Assembly (NCBI GenBank): GCA_030295235.1
Contig: AP026172.1
Span: 434,001-498,000 of the forward strand
Direction: 5' to 3'
From: Fistulifera solaris
Taxonomy: Eukaryota > Bacillariophyta > Bacillariophyceae > Naviculales > Stauroneidaceae
Length of the DNA: 64,000 nucleotides
The position numbers and the translations under genes were made by a program. Each line of letters begins with the position of its first letter. Positions within the stretch are counted from its first letter, which is position 1. A model generated the notes under the pieces. It did no database searches. It was given only the letters and a program-made list of their open reading frames with translations, and was not told where the DNA came from. Positions 10,253 through 20,651 of the stretch are shown here, in pieces.

Positions 10253-10974
10253 GTTGATTGTATCTATTGAGAGGGTTGAAGACTTTGAAGAGAAGCGTAA
10301 TGTAGTTGCGACCAGCAAGTGAAATAAATGAAAGAAAACGCACCCCTCTCACTCCAAGGAGTATATGTTACACGTTAGGGTTAAGGTTATATACTCCTTT
10401 GCCAATTCTGCTGCGCGGACGAAAAAAAGACGCGCGCCCAAACGCCGTCGTCGTTGCGACGTGTAGCTATTCAGTCAAAGTGTAGACGACCTTTTTTCGT
10501 GATTGATTTTCCAATCATGATTTGAAAAATGTTGTTTGTTTCTCGATCCACTTTAGACACCAATTCTACCCGCAGCAACACCCGTTCGAAGCTACTGAAT
10601 CAACTGAAGTTTTTACTAATAGTGAGAATACATCAAGCAACTATCGTTTTATTACTTTCGATTAACTTGTTTGACAACGCGCTAGTTACGGGATTGTTGT
10701 AATCACCTAGAATGTGTGAATTTTCACTTACTCGATGCGACCAAAGCCAAGTCTGTCCGCAATGGTGAAATAATCGATTGCAGAGCGGTCTTCTACCTGT
10801 TCGGTACTATTGTTGTTGTTTGCATTACCAGGTTGAGGCTCACTTGCTTCACTATCCTCTTCTCCTTCATATGAGTTGTCGCTCGCTTCGTTATCTGAAT
10901 CAGAAAAATCATCTTTACTACAATCGTCTTTGTCGCCGGTTGTACCAGGCATAATTCCTTCTCGAATATTGTAC
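10253..10974 (-). other. Spacer between ankyrin-like copies A and B, with a small hairpin and a possible acidic tail of copy B
   Basis: Contains an 11-bp inverted repeat, AAGGAGTATAT (10356-10366) and ATATACTCCTT (10389-10399), around a 22-nt loop. At 10728-11033 the minus strand has an open Asp/Glu/Ser-rich frame of 101 codons. It could be the true C-terminus of copy B after one more frame change, since copy A also ends in an acidic tail. Confidence 0.4.
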
Positions 10975-12301
10975 TCAAAGATACTCCCTTCCGAAGTTGC
11001 GCATGTTGGTATCATCGCCACCATGGACTGCAACTTCCCACTCTTCGCTTGGATCGTCCTCTCCTTCTATCAGACGACAAAGGCCTGCGATGCGGTCTGT
11101 AACTTGTCGCTTTCGAGTGGGCAAAATAACAGAAACTTGTAGGATAGCCCACGAGCAAAATGTTTCGGCAGCGGCATTAAAGAGAGAAGAGTTTGGCCTG
11201 CTCGTAAAACAGGATTGGTCTTTCATTAACAGCACCGCCTTCTCCATACTTTGCAATATCTGGGTTAACATTAAAATCTCTTGGTCAATCTCTAATTCGT
11301 CAATAATGAGAGGATGAACTTGCTCGATAAACGGGATGCTACGAAGATCGGAAGCGTTTACACAGTCAGGGAAAGCCTTCATCAGAAGAATAGCCATTTC
11401 TTGCACGAGAGGTCGATTGCAAGACTTCGCTAGCATATGGATTGGCAGGGTTCCGCGACCCTCGCACTTGTTTGCGAATCAGACAAGGATGTTCGGCAAT
11501 TAAGAAACGACATATGTTCGCCATGTTAGCCGTGCACATACAAGGCAAACGCGCGTGATTCTGTTTGTTCGCCATTAAGTAGCAAACCTCATGTAGCACC
11601 GTATACCCCGTATTCCATTCGTGATAGATTGCCTTTGGGTACTGCTCTGCCATCCAGATCACGAGATCCGCAGGGGGCTCCGCGTTTCCTTCCAGAATTG
11701 CCGCTAGGGGATACTTGGGCTCCGAATCCAGTTTGCTTTTCTCCCGAAGCCCTTGGGGATATAATTCGTAAAATTTCCGTATTGTTCCCGCATCACAAAT
11801 ACCACTGTCGGTGTAGGAGCGTACCATGGCCAAATGCGGCGGCATGGTTCGACACTGTCTATGCTGAAGCACCCACGGATAGCGCTCCGCTACCCAAAGA
11901 AGTAGTTTCGAGCGACCGTTTTCGGCCAGCATGTTGATCGGTGCAGTTCTACCAAAGCCATCATCCGCACGATGGGCCCACAACAGCGCGTCTGGGTTTG
12001 TTTCAATCAGGAATCGAATTGTATCTTGACAGAAAAAATGTGTTTTTTCGATAAATACCTCCAGTAAGGACCATTTGAAAAAGTCTTTGAAAATAGTGCT
12101 TGCCAGTACGGGATGCGCCGTAACGGCTTCTGTCACGCGTTGATGCAAAACTGGGACAACAGCTAGCACGGAATCAATTGTGCGATTTTGATTGAAAAGT
12201 TCATAGGCTTCAACGAAGACGGCATAGAACGTTCGTCGCAAGTCTAGTGGCAATCGAGAATCGAGAAGAGGTTTCGACAACTCGGGCCTTTCGTTAGACA
12301 T
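10975..12301 (-). CDS. Ankyrin-like tandem family protein, copy B
   Basis: The best-preserved neighbour of copy A. The likely start is MSNERPELSKP at 12301 (or 12307, two codons earlier); a longer frame to 12454 has an N-terminus unlike the paralogues. Conserved blocks are in the same order as in A: TIRFLIETNPDALLWAH, RYPWVLQHRQC, IRKFYELYPQGLREK, DLVIWMAEQYPKAIYH, TVLHEVCYLMANKQ, LAKSCNRPLVQEMAILLMKAFP, then FCSWAILQVSVILPTRKRQ. One extra base near 11452-11456, between KQVRG and TLPIHMLAKSCN, breaks the frame. The end at 10975 is uncertain, because an acidic tail is available in another frame down to 10728. Function is unknown. Confidence 0.68.
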
Positions 12302-13429
12302 GCTCATCACTTGCGAGCAACCATACCTGTTACCAGAATAATTTGTGATCAAAGAATGATGGATGATGGGATGATGGGCGGGTTTGCGGAAGATAATTAC
12401 GATGAAAGTATTAAGCAAAGGTGCAAGGCGAGGTGCGAGACATGCACTTAGCACACGTTTTTGACTTAAGCATGCAACTTACTTTCTCACCTAAGCAATC
12501 ATTCTGCTATACGCCTCGGTGTAGTCGAGATTTTCACCGAGTGGATTTTAGTCACGAGTCACCCGGGCTTCGCGCAGAGGCTTTTTTCGACGAAGAGCGA
12601 CGCGACGTTTTGTTCATTTTGCCATGATTTTGATGCGAGTAGCAAGCAAAGCTCACTTTCTCATGAGCAAATGACTATTTTGACACGAACCTAATTATTG
12701 GGGCCCTTCTCGCGCTATAAATGCGACGACTTCTTTGACAGGCTGCTATTCACTCGTATGCTGTGGTCCTTTCTCGTAATACACGGGGTCGCTGTGTCTT
12801 GGTGCAATAATGACACTTTTGTACGGATGAAATTCTCAATAATTCTTGCGATCAAAACATTGGAAAGAAGGTTTCACAATACCACGGCCAAACTTCAACA
12901 GAATCATCGCTCATGTTGTTGTCGGCTTGTCGTTTAAATTAGACGCCCAGCGTCTCTCTTGGTTGACGCGCAAACGGAACGATGAACGAGGCAGTAATAA
13001 GTGCCCAAGCAGAGCTTATAAAGGTAATGCGATGAGGAGAAACGAGGTGCGAAACGTCGACTCAAGATTCGTGGACGACTTAGAGCACGCTAGAATGAGA
13101 AGTCCATTCTGGAAGCAAGTGGCGGAAAGATGGGGCTTGGGTATAAAGGATAAAGCGACTGAAGCAGCGAGAGAACAAAAAGTCAACAATTGCATTTGGT
13201 ACTCGGGAAAACGAAGAAAGACTTGAAAAGAGCAACAAACACAACAACCTACCGCTTTATAGAAGAATTTTGTGTATTCACTGAATGGATCAAACTGCAA
13301 AAGTGTATCGACATAGACTAATGTTTTGTCGGTTACAAATAATTTACGGCCACTGTCGACGAACAGAGAAGAGTATAGCATATCCGCCCGGAGTCACAGT
13401 CATGTTTTGTTTGCTAGGCTTCATAAGAA
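12302..13429. other. Intergenic region inside the ankyrin-like array
   Basis: About 1.1 kb between copies B and C. A plus-strand frame at 12846-13226 (126 codons) and a minus-strand frame at 13016-13381 (121 codons) exist, but neither has a recognisable domain, signal or paralogue in the window. I do not call a gene. It may hold further decayed sequence. Confidence 0.35.
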
Positions 13430-14128
13430 TTTTGTTCTCTTTCCAAAGTTGGACACAATATCTGCACGGTACACTGCTTCAGGGTACTGCTCTTCCATCC
13501 AGAGAAGAGATCGGCATGAGGTTCCGCGGACCCCGTAAAGAGTGCCGCCAGGGAATATGGAGCGAAGGTTTAAATTTACGTTTTCTCCCGAAGTTTTTGT
13601 GGATAAATTTCAGAAAACCCGCGAACCGTTTCCTGATCGCAATCACCATCGTTGGAGAAGCAGTAAATCATTTCCAGATGAGGCGGATTCTTTTGACAGA
13701 GTTTGTGCTCCAACACCCAAGGATAGCGCTCCGTGATCCATGGTAGCAAGTGACAGCGACCGCTTTCGGTGCAGTCCTTATGAAGCCGTCGGAATCGCTG
13801 ATGTGCCCACAAAAGCGAATGTGGATTCATCTCGATCAGAAACTGGATCGTGTCGGGACATGAATGATGAGTTTTGGCGCAGAAAACTACTTCTAACAAA
13901 GACCATTTGCGAGCACTCGTAAACACAAAGCTCGCAAGGATGGGATTCGCCGCAACTTGTTCTTTGATGTATCAATGCAATAGAGCAGCGGCAGCTTTCA
14001 AATCGCCATCTTGACGCATTGCGAAAAGGTTGAAGGCTGCGACAAACAATGCGTGAAACTTTTGTCGCAAAACGTGTGACTTTAGTATCGAGCACAGGTT
14101 TGGACAAGTCGCCCATTTCGGAGGACAT
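13430..14128 (-). pseudogene. Ankyrin-like tandem family, copy C, decayed
   Basis: Start-like MSSEMGDLSKPVLDTK (14128) matches the paralogues. The frame breaks near 14085, resumes as LRQKFHALFVAAFNLFA, meets an in-frame TGA just after AAALLH (about 13970), and continues with family blocks DTIQFLIEMNPHSLLWAH and PWVLEHKLC to LREKT. Two further in-frame stops follow immediately, then a weak remnant (ADLFS, EQYPEAVYR) in shifting frames until similarity fades near 13430. The C-terminal half found in A and B is absent. Nonsense codons together with truncation make this a real pseudogene, not just a sequencing artefact. Confidence 0.8.
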
Positions 14129-14750
14129 GCTGAACATTTAATAGCAACGGCGATAACGAGTTCTCGCACGAAAGGAAGATGAATGAGAATTTGCTGAAGT
14201 TCTCACGAAAATCAGATATATTTTGCACAAAGAACGAAAGTTCATGAATCCTCATCGTACGCATTGTTCATGGCTTAGATGCCGTCGTGTTGAAAAGCTG
14301 CCTGCAGACCTATACAATTTGCCACTGATTTGGCCACTGCTTTAATGGGAATCATCATCATTGGAAAAGTTTTCTTGTAAGCTTTACTTTTGTCGCTTGC
14401 TTTATCGCCAAAAACGTAACCAGCTTTGAACGAAGATAAAGTCCTCCACCAAGTTACAAGTGGACTGCTCCGAAAGGAATTGGGTGTAAATGTAATCACT
14501 ACAGGAGAACCCACTTTTGAAATGGACTAGATTAAGAAGAAGTGGTCGATTAGGAATTACGGAGTAGTAGCATTACCGAGATGTCATTGTAGTCGGCGTG
14601 CTGCTGCTGCTCGCGTTGTCAGCTTAAAGGAAGGATCGTCCAAGTTGAATCACTACAAAGCCGCGATCTTGGCTTCGGAGCCCGAATGAGCGACTCTCAT
14701 TGTTGTCTTCTTCCTCATCATCGATGTCATCGGATACGTCGACTTCTTCT
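14129..14750. other. Intergenic region inside the ankyrin-like array
   Basis: Spacer between decayed copies C and D. It contains one copy of the recurrent 9-mer TACGGAGTA (14558-14566). No gene is supported. Confidence 0.35.
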
Positions 14751-16186
14751 TCACTCTCCCGATTCAAACGCACTATCTTCATCCCAGTCATCTTCGTCTT
14801 CGGACGCTGTCTGACGATGGGCCCTCTTCATTTGCACCTTCAGGTGAAAATGCTTCACCTCCGTCTTCGTCATCCGCATCTTCCTCCCACTCCCTCGTCG
14901 GGAACGTCCTCACCTTCTAAGAGTCGACAAACGTCCGCAATGCTCTCCTGAATTCTTTTTTGGCGAGCTTGTAAAACATCGGAAACTTGGACATTTGCCC
15001 AAGAACAGAAGACACCCGCAACCGACTCAAAGAGGCAATTGTTTGATTTCGGACGCGTCGGTCCTTGGGTCCCATTGGAAGTTTTCTTCAACAATGTCAC
15101 CGCTTTCTCCATATCTTGCGATAACTGGGTAAGATGGTCGATTTGTTGATCAATGTCCATTTCCTTGACAATGAGTGGGTGGATCTTCTCGATGAAAGGC
15201 ACTGTAGGAAGATCGGGGTCCCATTTGTACGACTTCGCTGATGGACTCGGGATACGCTTTCAACAGAACAATCACCATTTCCTGTACAAGGCGCCGGTTA
15301 CACGAATTCGCTAATTCGTGAATTGGCAAAGGCCCCCCTCCGCTGTACTTTTTTGGCGAATGAGACGAGGGATGTTCGAAATGAGAAAGCGGCAGATTTT
15401 CGCCATGTTTGGCTGCATTCACTTGAGAGGCACGGATTCCCAATCATTTTCTTTTGGCGGCAAGATTATAACAAGCTATGCAACACTGTATACCCCCGAA
15501 TCGGCTTGTGGTACACTGCTTTTGGGAACTGCTCTGCCATCCAGATAAAAAGATCTACGTCAGGTTCCTCCATGCCACTCAGGCTAGCCGCCAAAGGGTA
15601 TTTTGACGTTTGGTCTGCTTTGTCTTTTTCTCGGAGCCCTTGTGGGTAAAGTTCGTGAAAACGCCCGAACCGTCTCTGCATCGCATCTTCCATCAGTATA
15701 ATATTGCACCATTTTCAGATGAGGTGGTTTCTTTTGACACAACTTGTGTTGAAAGACCCATGGATAGCCTCCGCGATCCAGTGAAGCAACTTGCAGCGAC
15801 CGTTTTCGGGGGATCAAGTAAATGGGCTTAACTTTGCCGTAGCCATCGATATCCTTGCGAGCATAAAGCAAGCAATACGGATTGATCTCGATGAGAAATT
15901 TGATGGTTTCCTGACAAGCCCAGTAGGTCATTTCGCGAGATAACTTCCAATAGCGACCATTAAAGAAACTCTTTGTAAAAGACGGTGGTAAGGATCGGAT
16001 TGGCTGTAACTTCTTCTTTGATATGCTGATGGAAGACTGTAGCAGCGGCCTGTACAGAATCGACATCTGGGTTTACATTGAATAGATCGTAGGCTTCGGA
16101 AAAAGGGCATCGAACTTTTCCTTCAAATCAGGAGACAGTTTTGTGTCGAAGATTGGCTTGAAGAAATCGAGTGCTTGGTCGGACAT
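14751..16186 (-). pseudogene. Ankyrin-like tandem family, copy D, multiply frameshifted
   Basis: The family start MSDQALDFFKPIFDTKLS is present (16186), and nearly the whole length is recognisable, but in at least six frame segments. These include ETIKFLIEINPYCLLYA, YPWVFQHKLCQKKPPHL, FHELYPQGLREKDKADQ, DLFIWMAEQFPKAVYHK, LPIHELANSCNRRLVQEM, FIEKIHPLIVKEMDIDQ and FCSWANVQVSDVLQARQ. An acidic tail follows in another frame, ending near 14751. The number of breaks in 1.4 kb is well above the rate in neighbouring genes, so I call it a pseudogene. Some of the breaks may still be assembly indels. Confidence 0.7.
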
Positions 16187-16644
16187 GTTTGATTCTCCGT
16201 AACAAATGATGATGAAGGTCACGTGTATGAAACAAAAATGACGGCAGACCCTCGTAAGGATTATCCAGGATGTAAGGAAAAGCGATCTCAATGATAAAGA
16301 ATTGAAACGCGGCCATCGTTTTTGCCTCAAAGCTGCAGCAAAGAAAACAGTCGTTTTCTATTTAAAAATAAACGTGACGCGCCGGGCGCCGGGCGGTACC
16401 AGGTAGTGCCTAAAAAACACTCTCTAAAAAGCGCTGTCTTACCGGCATTATTGATGGTTTCTTCATTGTCGCAACGGGCTAAAATCCGCCCAACAGCAAA
16501 CAGCGACGTTTTGCTATTCGATAACCACCATGGTGACCCATTGTCACTTTCACAGGAAAATAACAACAAATACTCTGTAATAAATACTACATCTATTAAG
16601 CACGTACTAAATTATATCTCCTCCAAGCACAGAACAGAATAGAA
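16187..16644. promoter_or_regulatory. Divergent intergenic region
   Basis: Gap between decayed copy D (minus) and the AP-4 sigma gene (plus). Small open frames on both strands show no domain. It presumably contains the AP-4 sigma promoter; no specific element is seen. Confidence 0.35.
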
Positions 16645-17343
16645 ATGATATCGTTTATTCTGATGGTGTAAGTACACAAGGAGCTTGGTACCGCAGCCCG
16701 CAGGACGACTCCTCGGCAGTCGTTGCCGCGCCTTCTCGTCTCCGCATCGCTGATTTATTTTGAATGCAAGTGACTAACTATCCTTACTTCTTTCTCAGAA
16801 ACAAGCAAGGCCAAACGCGCTTTTCGTCCTATTATGAATGGATCTCGATTGATGAACGATCGGCACTCGAATCCGAAATCATTCGGAAATGTTTGAGTCG
16901 TTCGGAACTGCAGTGCTCCTTTTGGAATACCGTGGATACAAGGTCATTTACCGTCGGTACGCGAGTCTTTTCTTTATTGTGGGGACGAAACCGGATCCTT
17001 TCAGCGGGAGAAGGAGCGGAAAATAATGAAAATGAATTGGGTATGCTGGAATTCATTCATGCCGTGGTCGAGGTGCGTTGAGAATTCGCGTACGGAAGAG
17101 GAGGACTACTCGAAACGATGCGTCTCACTTTATCTCTTCTTTCTCACCGACTCTTAGTGCTTGGACAAGTGGGCGGGTTCCATCTGTGAACTCGATATCA
17201 TGTATCAACTCGAAGAAGTGCATTTTGTCGTCGATGAAATGGTGCAGAATGGATACATTGTGGAGACCAACAAGGTCAATATTTTGCGACCCATTGCTCT
17301 CATGGAACGGGAAAGTCAGAAATCGGATGCTATGTTCCGATAA
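16645..17343 (+). CDS. AP4S1: AP-4 adaptor complex sigma subunit
   Basis: Three exons: 16645..16667, 16799..17072 and 17158..17343 (introns of 131 and 85 nt, GTAAGT and GTGCGT donors), about 160 aa. The 23-nt first exon encodes MISFILMV and splices in phase 2 to NKQGQTRFSSYYE, reproducing the family start (MIKFFLMVNKQGQTR in AP-4 sigma). Other matches are CLSRSELQCSF, EYRGYKVIYRRYASLFFIVG, ELGMLEFIHAVVE, ELDIMYQLEEVHFVVDEMV and NGYIVETNK. The small sigma chain stabilises the adaptor core at the trans-Golgi. The middle block lies in a shifted frame: a T is missing in the run 16920-16923 and a base is extra near 17008, so the frame recovers. The compensated pair most likely reflects sequence errors. 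It is convergent with the next gene, 139 bp away. Confidence 0.9.
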
Positions 17344-17482
17344 GATGAGTATTAGGAATGATTGTCGATAGCTATAAGACGATAATTCGAGGTACTGAAA
17401 GTCCGACTGCGTACAAGTAATTAGAACCGGATAGTCGATCGGCTTACTACGAAATAAATCATGTGCGGCTCGCCATTCCTTA

Positions 17483-18547
17483 TTAGCGTGATGATTTGTG
17501 AAGGGTTTCCAGCACGGCACGTTCGGCGGCTGTCGCCGTCTGCAACCTATGTTTGATGCATTCTCGTACGGACGCTGGCAAAGTGCGAGTCGAACACAAC
17601 ACAACTTGACAATCTTGTCGTTCCAGTTTGGCGTGATCGACACGAAATGGTTTCAAATCATTGCGTTGCAATGACTTTGTCAGTACAGACCCACGTTTCA
17701 TGGGATCGAAAGCGAGCAAATGATGAAAAAGCGTTCCATTCGCCTGCGTTTCGACTTCATACCCCACAACGCACACCGAATGTCCCTTCCATTGCAAATA
17801 GAGAGGTGGAATATCACACTTACAGCTGCTTTCTGGTTGCGATGATTTCTTACTCATCTCCGTTTCCTGCAGTAAATGTCGGACCAACTCCAGACTAGAA
17901 CACGGATTGGTTGAATCATCATGACAATGGCAATAGTGGCGCTGAAAGTAGGTAACACAAAATGGCATCAGTTGTCGTCGTGACGCCGCACACCGAATGA
18001 ATTGCACGACCGTCGCATCTATACCCCCAAAAGCTAAGACACTGGCCACTTCGACCGCTCCAATCCACACAGCTTTCCCGACAATTTTCAATCGATAATG
18101 CTGGCCACCATCGGCATCAAATCCTTCGTTCCAAGCGGCTTCCATGGACTGCTGCCATTGTAAAACGGAAGGTATTTCGTAACTACTCGATAGTGGGGTA
18201 GTATACTGCAGAAAGGAATGGTCCTTTGGCAAATAAGGTATCATGAACGTCATTATCATTTGCAGATTGCGGAAACCACAACTCCATTTGTCATTCTGTT
18301 GGATATGAAAAGGATAAAATGATGGTTGCGTCACACAGCATCGAACTTGCGGCATTCGCATCAGTAGTTCCATCAAACCTTCGGTCACGACACAATCATC
18401 ATTGAGATACAGAAGGACTTCCCGACGTCGTCGTCGTTTGGATGGCGGTGATGTTGGTGGAGATGATAAAGTAGTTCGAGGACGTTTAGATCGGCGCATT
18501 TCACTCTCGTCGTCACTGGAAAGGACGATGACTTCGGGTGTGCTCAT
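17483..18547 (-). CDS. UFSP/ZUFSP-type cysteine peptidase (peptidase family C78) with N-terminal SUMO-interacting motif
   Basis: 354 aa, one exon. The C78 core is clear: NDKWSCGFRNLQMI carries the nucleophile Cys90, PPLYLQWKGHSVCVVGYE carries His256, and LLAFDP carries Asp281. ZUP1 (ZUFSP) cuts K63-linked ubiquitin at damaged chromatin, and UFSP1/2 process UFM1. The isolated C78 domain with a short N-terminus could be either; the family's zinc-finger and MIU arrays are missing. Residues 6-16 read VIVLSSDDESE, a textbook hydrophobic core plus acidic SUMO-interacting motif, followed by a Lys/Arg-rich stretch (near 37-42) that could be a nuclear signal. I infer a nuclear deubiquitinase-like role. 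Catalytic assignment is confident; substrate is unknown. Confidence 0.85.
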   Translation of the reverse strand: MSTPEVIVLSSDDESEMRRSKRPRTTLSSPPTSPPSKRRRRREVLLYLNDDCVVTEGLMELLMRMPQVRCCVTQPSFYPFHIQQNDKWSCGFRNLQMIMTFMIPYLPKDHSFLQYTTPLSSSYEIPSVLQWQQSMEAAWNEGFDADGGQHYRLKIVGKAVWIGAVEVASVLAFGGIDATVVQFIRCAASRRQLMPFCVTYFQRHYCHCHDDSTNPCSSLELVRHLLQETEMSKKSSQPESSCKCDIPPLYLQWKGHSVCVVGYEVETQANGTLFHHLLAFDPMKRGSVLTKSLQRNDLKPFRVDHAKLERQDCQVVLCSTRTLPASVRECIKHRLQTATAAERAVLETLHKSSR

Positions 18548-19052
18548 TTCTCGTTCTTCCTTTCAATCAGCCTACTTTTAAATTAAGGATTGAAAGCTTT
18601 TTTATCAATGTTGAGGAAGATGATGATCGAAATCAAATCATTCCCCGTTCATCGTCGTTGCTTGTCCATGGTCTGTATTTTTCAATAGATAAGCTTGGCA
18701 ACATTTAAATCTATAGTGTCAATTTTTCATTATTTTTTAATGGATAAACTCCTTTATTGAATACCGGACTCTTACTACGGAGTAACAAATGTAATACTAG
18801 AGAGTACAAATATGTATTCCAAAAGAAGCCTCCATTGCATTGCAGTACAGTTTGCAGTCTGTACGTGATGCGCTAGTGGCAAGTGGCAACACCATCCTTT
18901 TTTCGGTGAAAGACTTTTTATTTCTCCGTAAAAAAATTGTATTTACCCGTAGTTTTTTTTTAGAATAACCGGCGAATAAAGAATCATCGATCATCGGATA
19001 AGAAGATCTTTCCAGTCTCTCTTTTCTCCTTCTATTATTCAAAGATACCAGA
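18548..19052. promoter_or_regulatory. Divergent intergenic region
   Basis: Head-to-head gap between the C78 peptidase (minus) and the SET-domain gene (plus). It contains the palindromic 12-mer TACTACGGAGTA (18773-18784) and AT-rich DNA. No RNA gene is seen. Confidence 0.4.
18773..18784. repeat. Recurrent intergenic palindromic 12-mer TACTACGGAGTA
   Basis: One of three exact copies in the window (others at 29227 and 37999), all intergenic. Confidence 0.6.
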
Positions 19053-20529
19053 ATGGAAGAACTCCTCGACGCCGTCGATGCTTTGGCCCGTGTCAATCGT
19101 CCCGAACTCTTCGATGCCTTAACGGTTCCGGAAGAAGTCAGTCCTTTACTGGATCCTTTTACGTACATGGACTTAAAGGATGATTCTATCAAAGGGGAAA
19201 GGATGGTTTGCTACGCAAAATCTTCCGGCGGGGACACGTTTGTTGGTCGCTAAACCCATTGCGGCCGTCTTGCACTGGGAAGATGAGCCGCCCGAGTCGA
19301 ATAATCCAGATGAAATGGAAGCTGGAGATGATGACGACGACGACGACGACGACGAGAATGATGAAGACGATGACGACGAAGCACTCTTTTCGGGACCGGA
19401 ACCCGAACCGCGCATTAATGAACTGCTCTTGGTCGATTTATTGGAAGAATTACTCGACAACAAAGAATTGTGGTTCAACACCTTGACACAACTATTTCCA
19501 CGTACAAATGAAGAGCTGGCGGCCTTGCCGGCCTGGGTGTGTCCGGACGATGCCATGTTTATGGAAGTCGAATCCTTGCTCGAACAACTTAAATTAGTAC
19601 TACCGGCCGAAACAGTCACGGAAATTTCCAAGCGATTGCCACATATTGTGCGTTACAATATCTTGTCGATGGAAACGTGTTCCGAATTGTTGAGTTATCC
19701 CGGTCCCGACGGACATTCGTCCCTGGCCGGGGTGGCACTCTATCATTATCCTTCCTTTTTCAATCATTCCTCACGACCCAATGTCAATCGATGGGCGCTC
19801 GGAGATCTCATGTTCTTTGTCACCAATCAAGACGTCACGGCGGGGCAAGAGCTGTGTATCAGTTATTTGGAACATGATGTATTGTGCGAATCGCCGTATC
19901 GACGCAATTCTATGTTGCGAATGGATTTTCAAGATGGTGGTGAAGAAGAGAACACACATGGACGTCAAGTTGATGTGGAAGAAGGGCCCGACATGCCGGT
20001 AGTTGATACCGATGTACAGAATGAGCTCATGGGCATGAATCCGTTAGAACGCATCGATGCTATTGATGAACTGTTACAACAGGCACTGGGAGAAAAAGGA
20101 CCAGCATCGGAAACCATGGAATTGTCCGACCGCCCTGGATGGTTCCGATGTGATGTACACAATTTACAAATTTTGAAAGCTATTACTCTCGATGCGGTGG
20201 GACAAAGTGGAAAAGCACTCGAACTGTGGGATCAGGCAGTATTGTTTACCGAAACGTGTTTACCGCCGGCCGATGAATCCGGTGTCATGATACGTACCCA
20301 GGCGGCACTATCGGCCTTACAGACAGGAGATTGGCAACGTGCGAAACAGCATGCGGAAATAGCTCTGCGTACCCACGATCTAGTGTTTGGGGGCGGTGTC
20401 CGTTTCTTCCGACGTCGCTACCGACACGATTTTGCTCTGAAGCTCCGTCCGGCACCCAGTGGTGCGGCGGCCGATTTGTTGCAAGGGAAACCTCCCTTTG
20501 AATTGCTTTGGCCCCTGGAATCGTCATGA
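19053..20529 (+). CDS. SET-domain protein (SMYD/TPR-SET-like methyltransferase)
   Basis: About 492 codons. The natural start is MEELLDAVDALARV at 19053. One extra G in the run 19194-19197 splits this from the main frame: corrected, the text reads IKGKGWFATQNLPAGTRLLVAKP, the SET N-terminal motif (S..KGRG.FA...I..G). The catalytic half has FFNHSSRPNVNRW (the conserved NHSC.PN motif, cysteine replaced by serine), FVTNQDVTAGQELCISY (active-site Tyr), and a C-terminal helical TPR-like region (ELWDQAVLFTETC, AALSALQTGDWQRAKQHAEIAL). An Asp/Glu-rich low-complexity stretch of about 40 residues interrupts the SET domain, as the variable insert does in SMYD proteins. Lysine methylation of histones or other proteins is expected. 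It is convergent with the Sel1 gene, 122 bp away. Confidence 0.82.
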
Positions 20530-20651
20530 ACTTTTGTGTAAAGGGATGGCACGGAGTGTGTGCGTGTCACTCTACGGATTCTTTCTCTGTTACCAGGATA
20601 AAAATGATACATTTCGTTATTGTATAGACATCAGTACAAGTTGCTCGTTCT

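Noticed and set aside
12846-13226. 126-codon plus-strand frame in the ankyrin-array spacer
   Set aside because: No domain, signal or paralogue, and the region is compatible with decayed intergenic DNA; not enough to call a gene.
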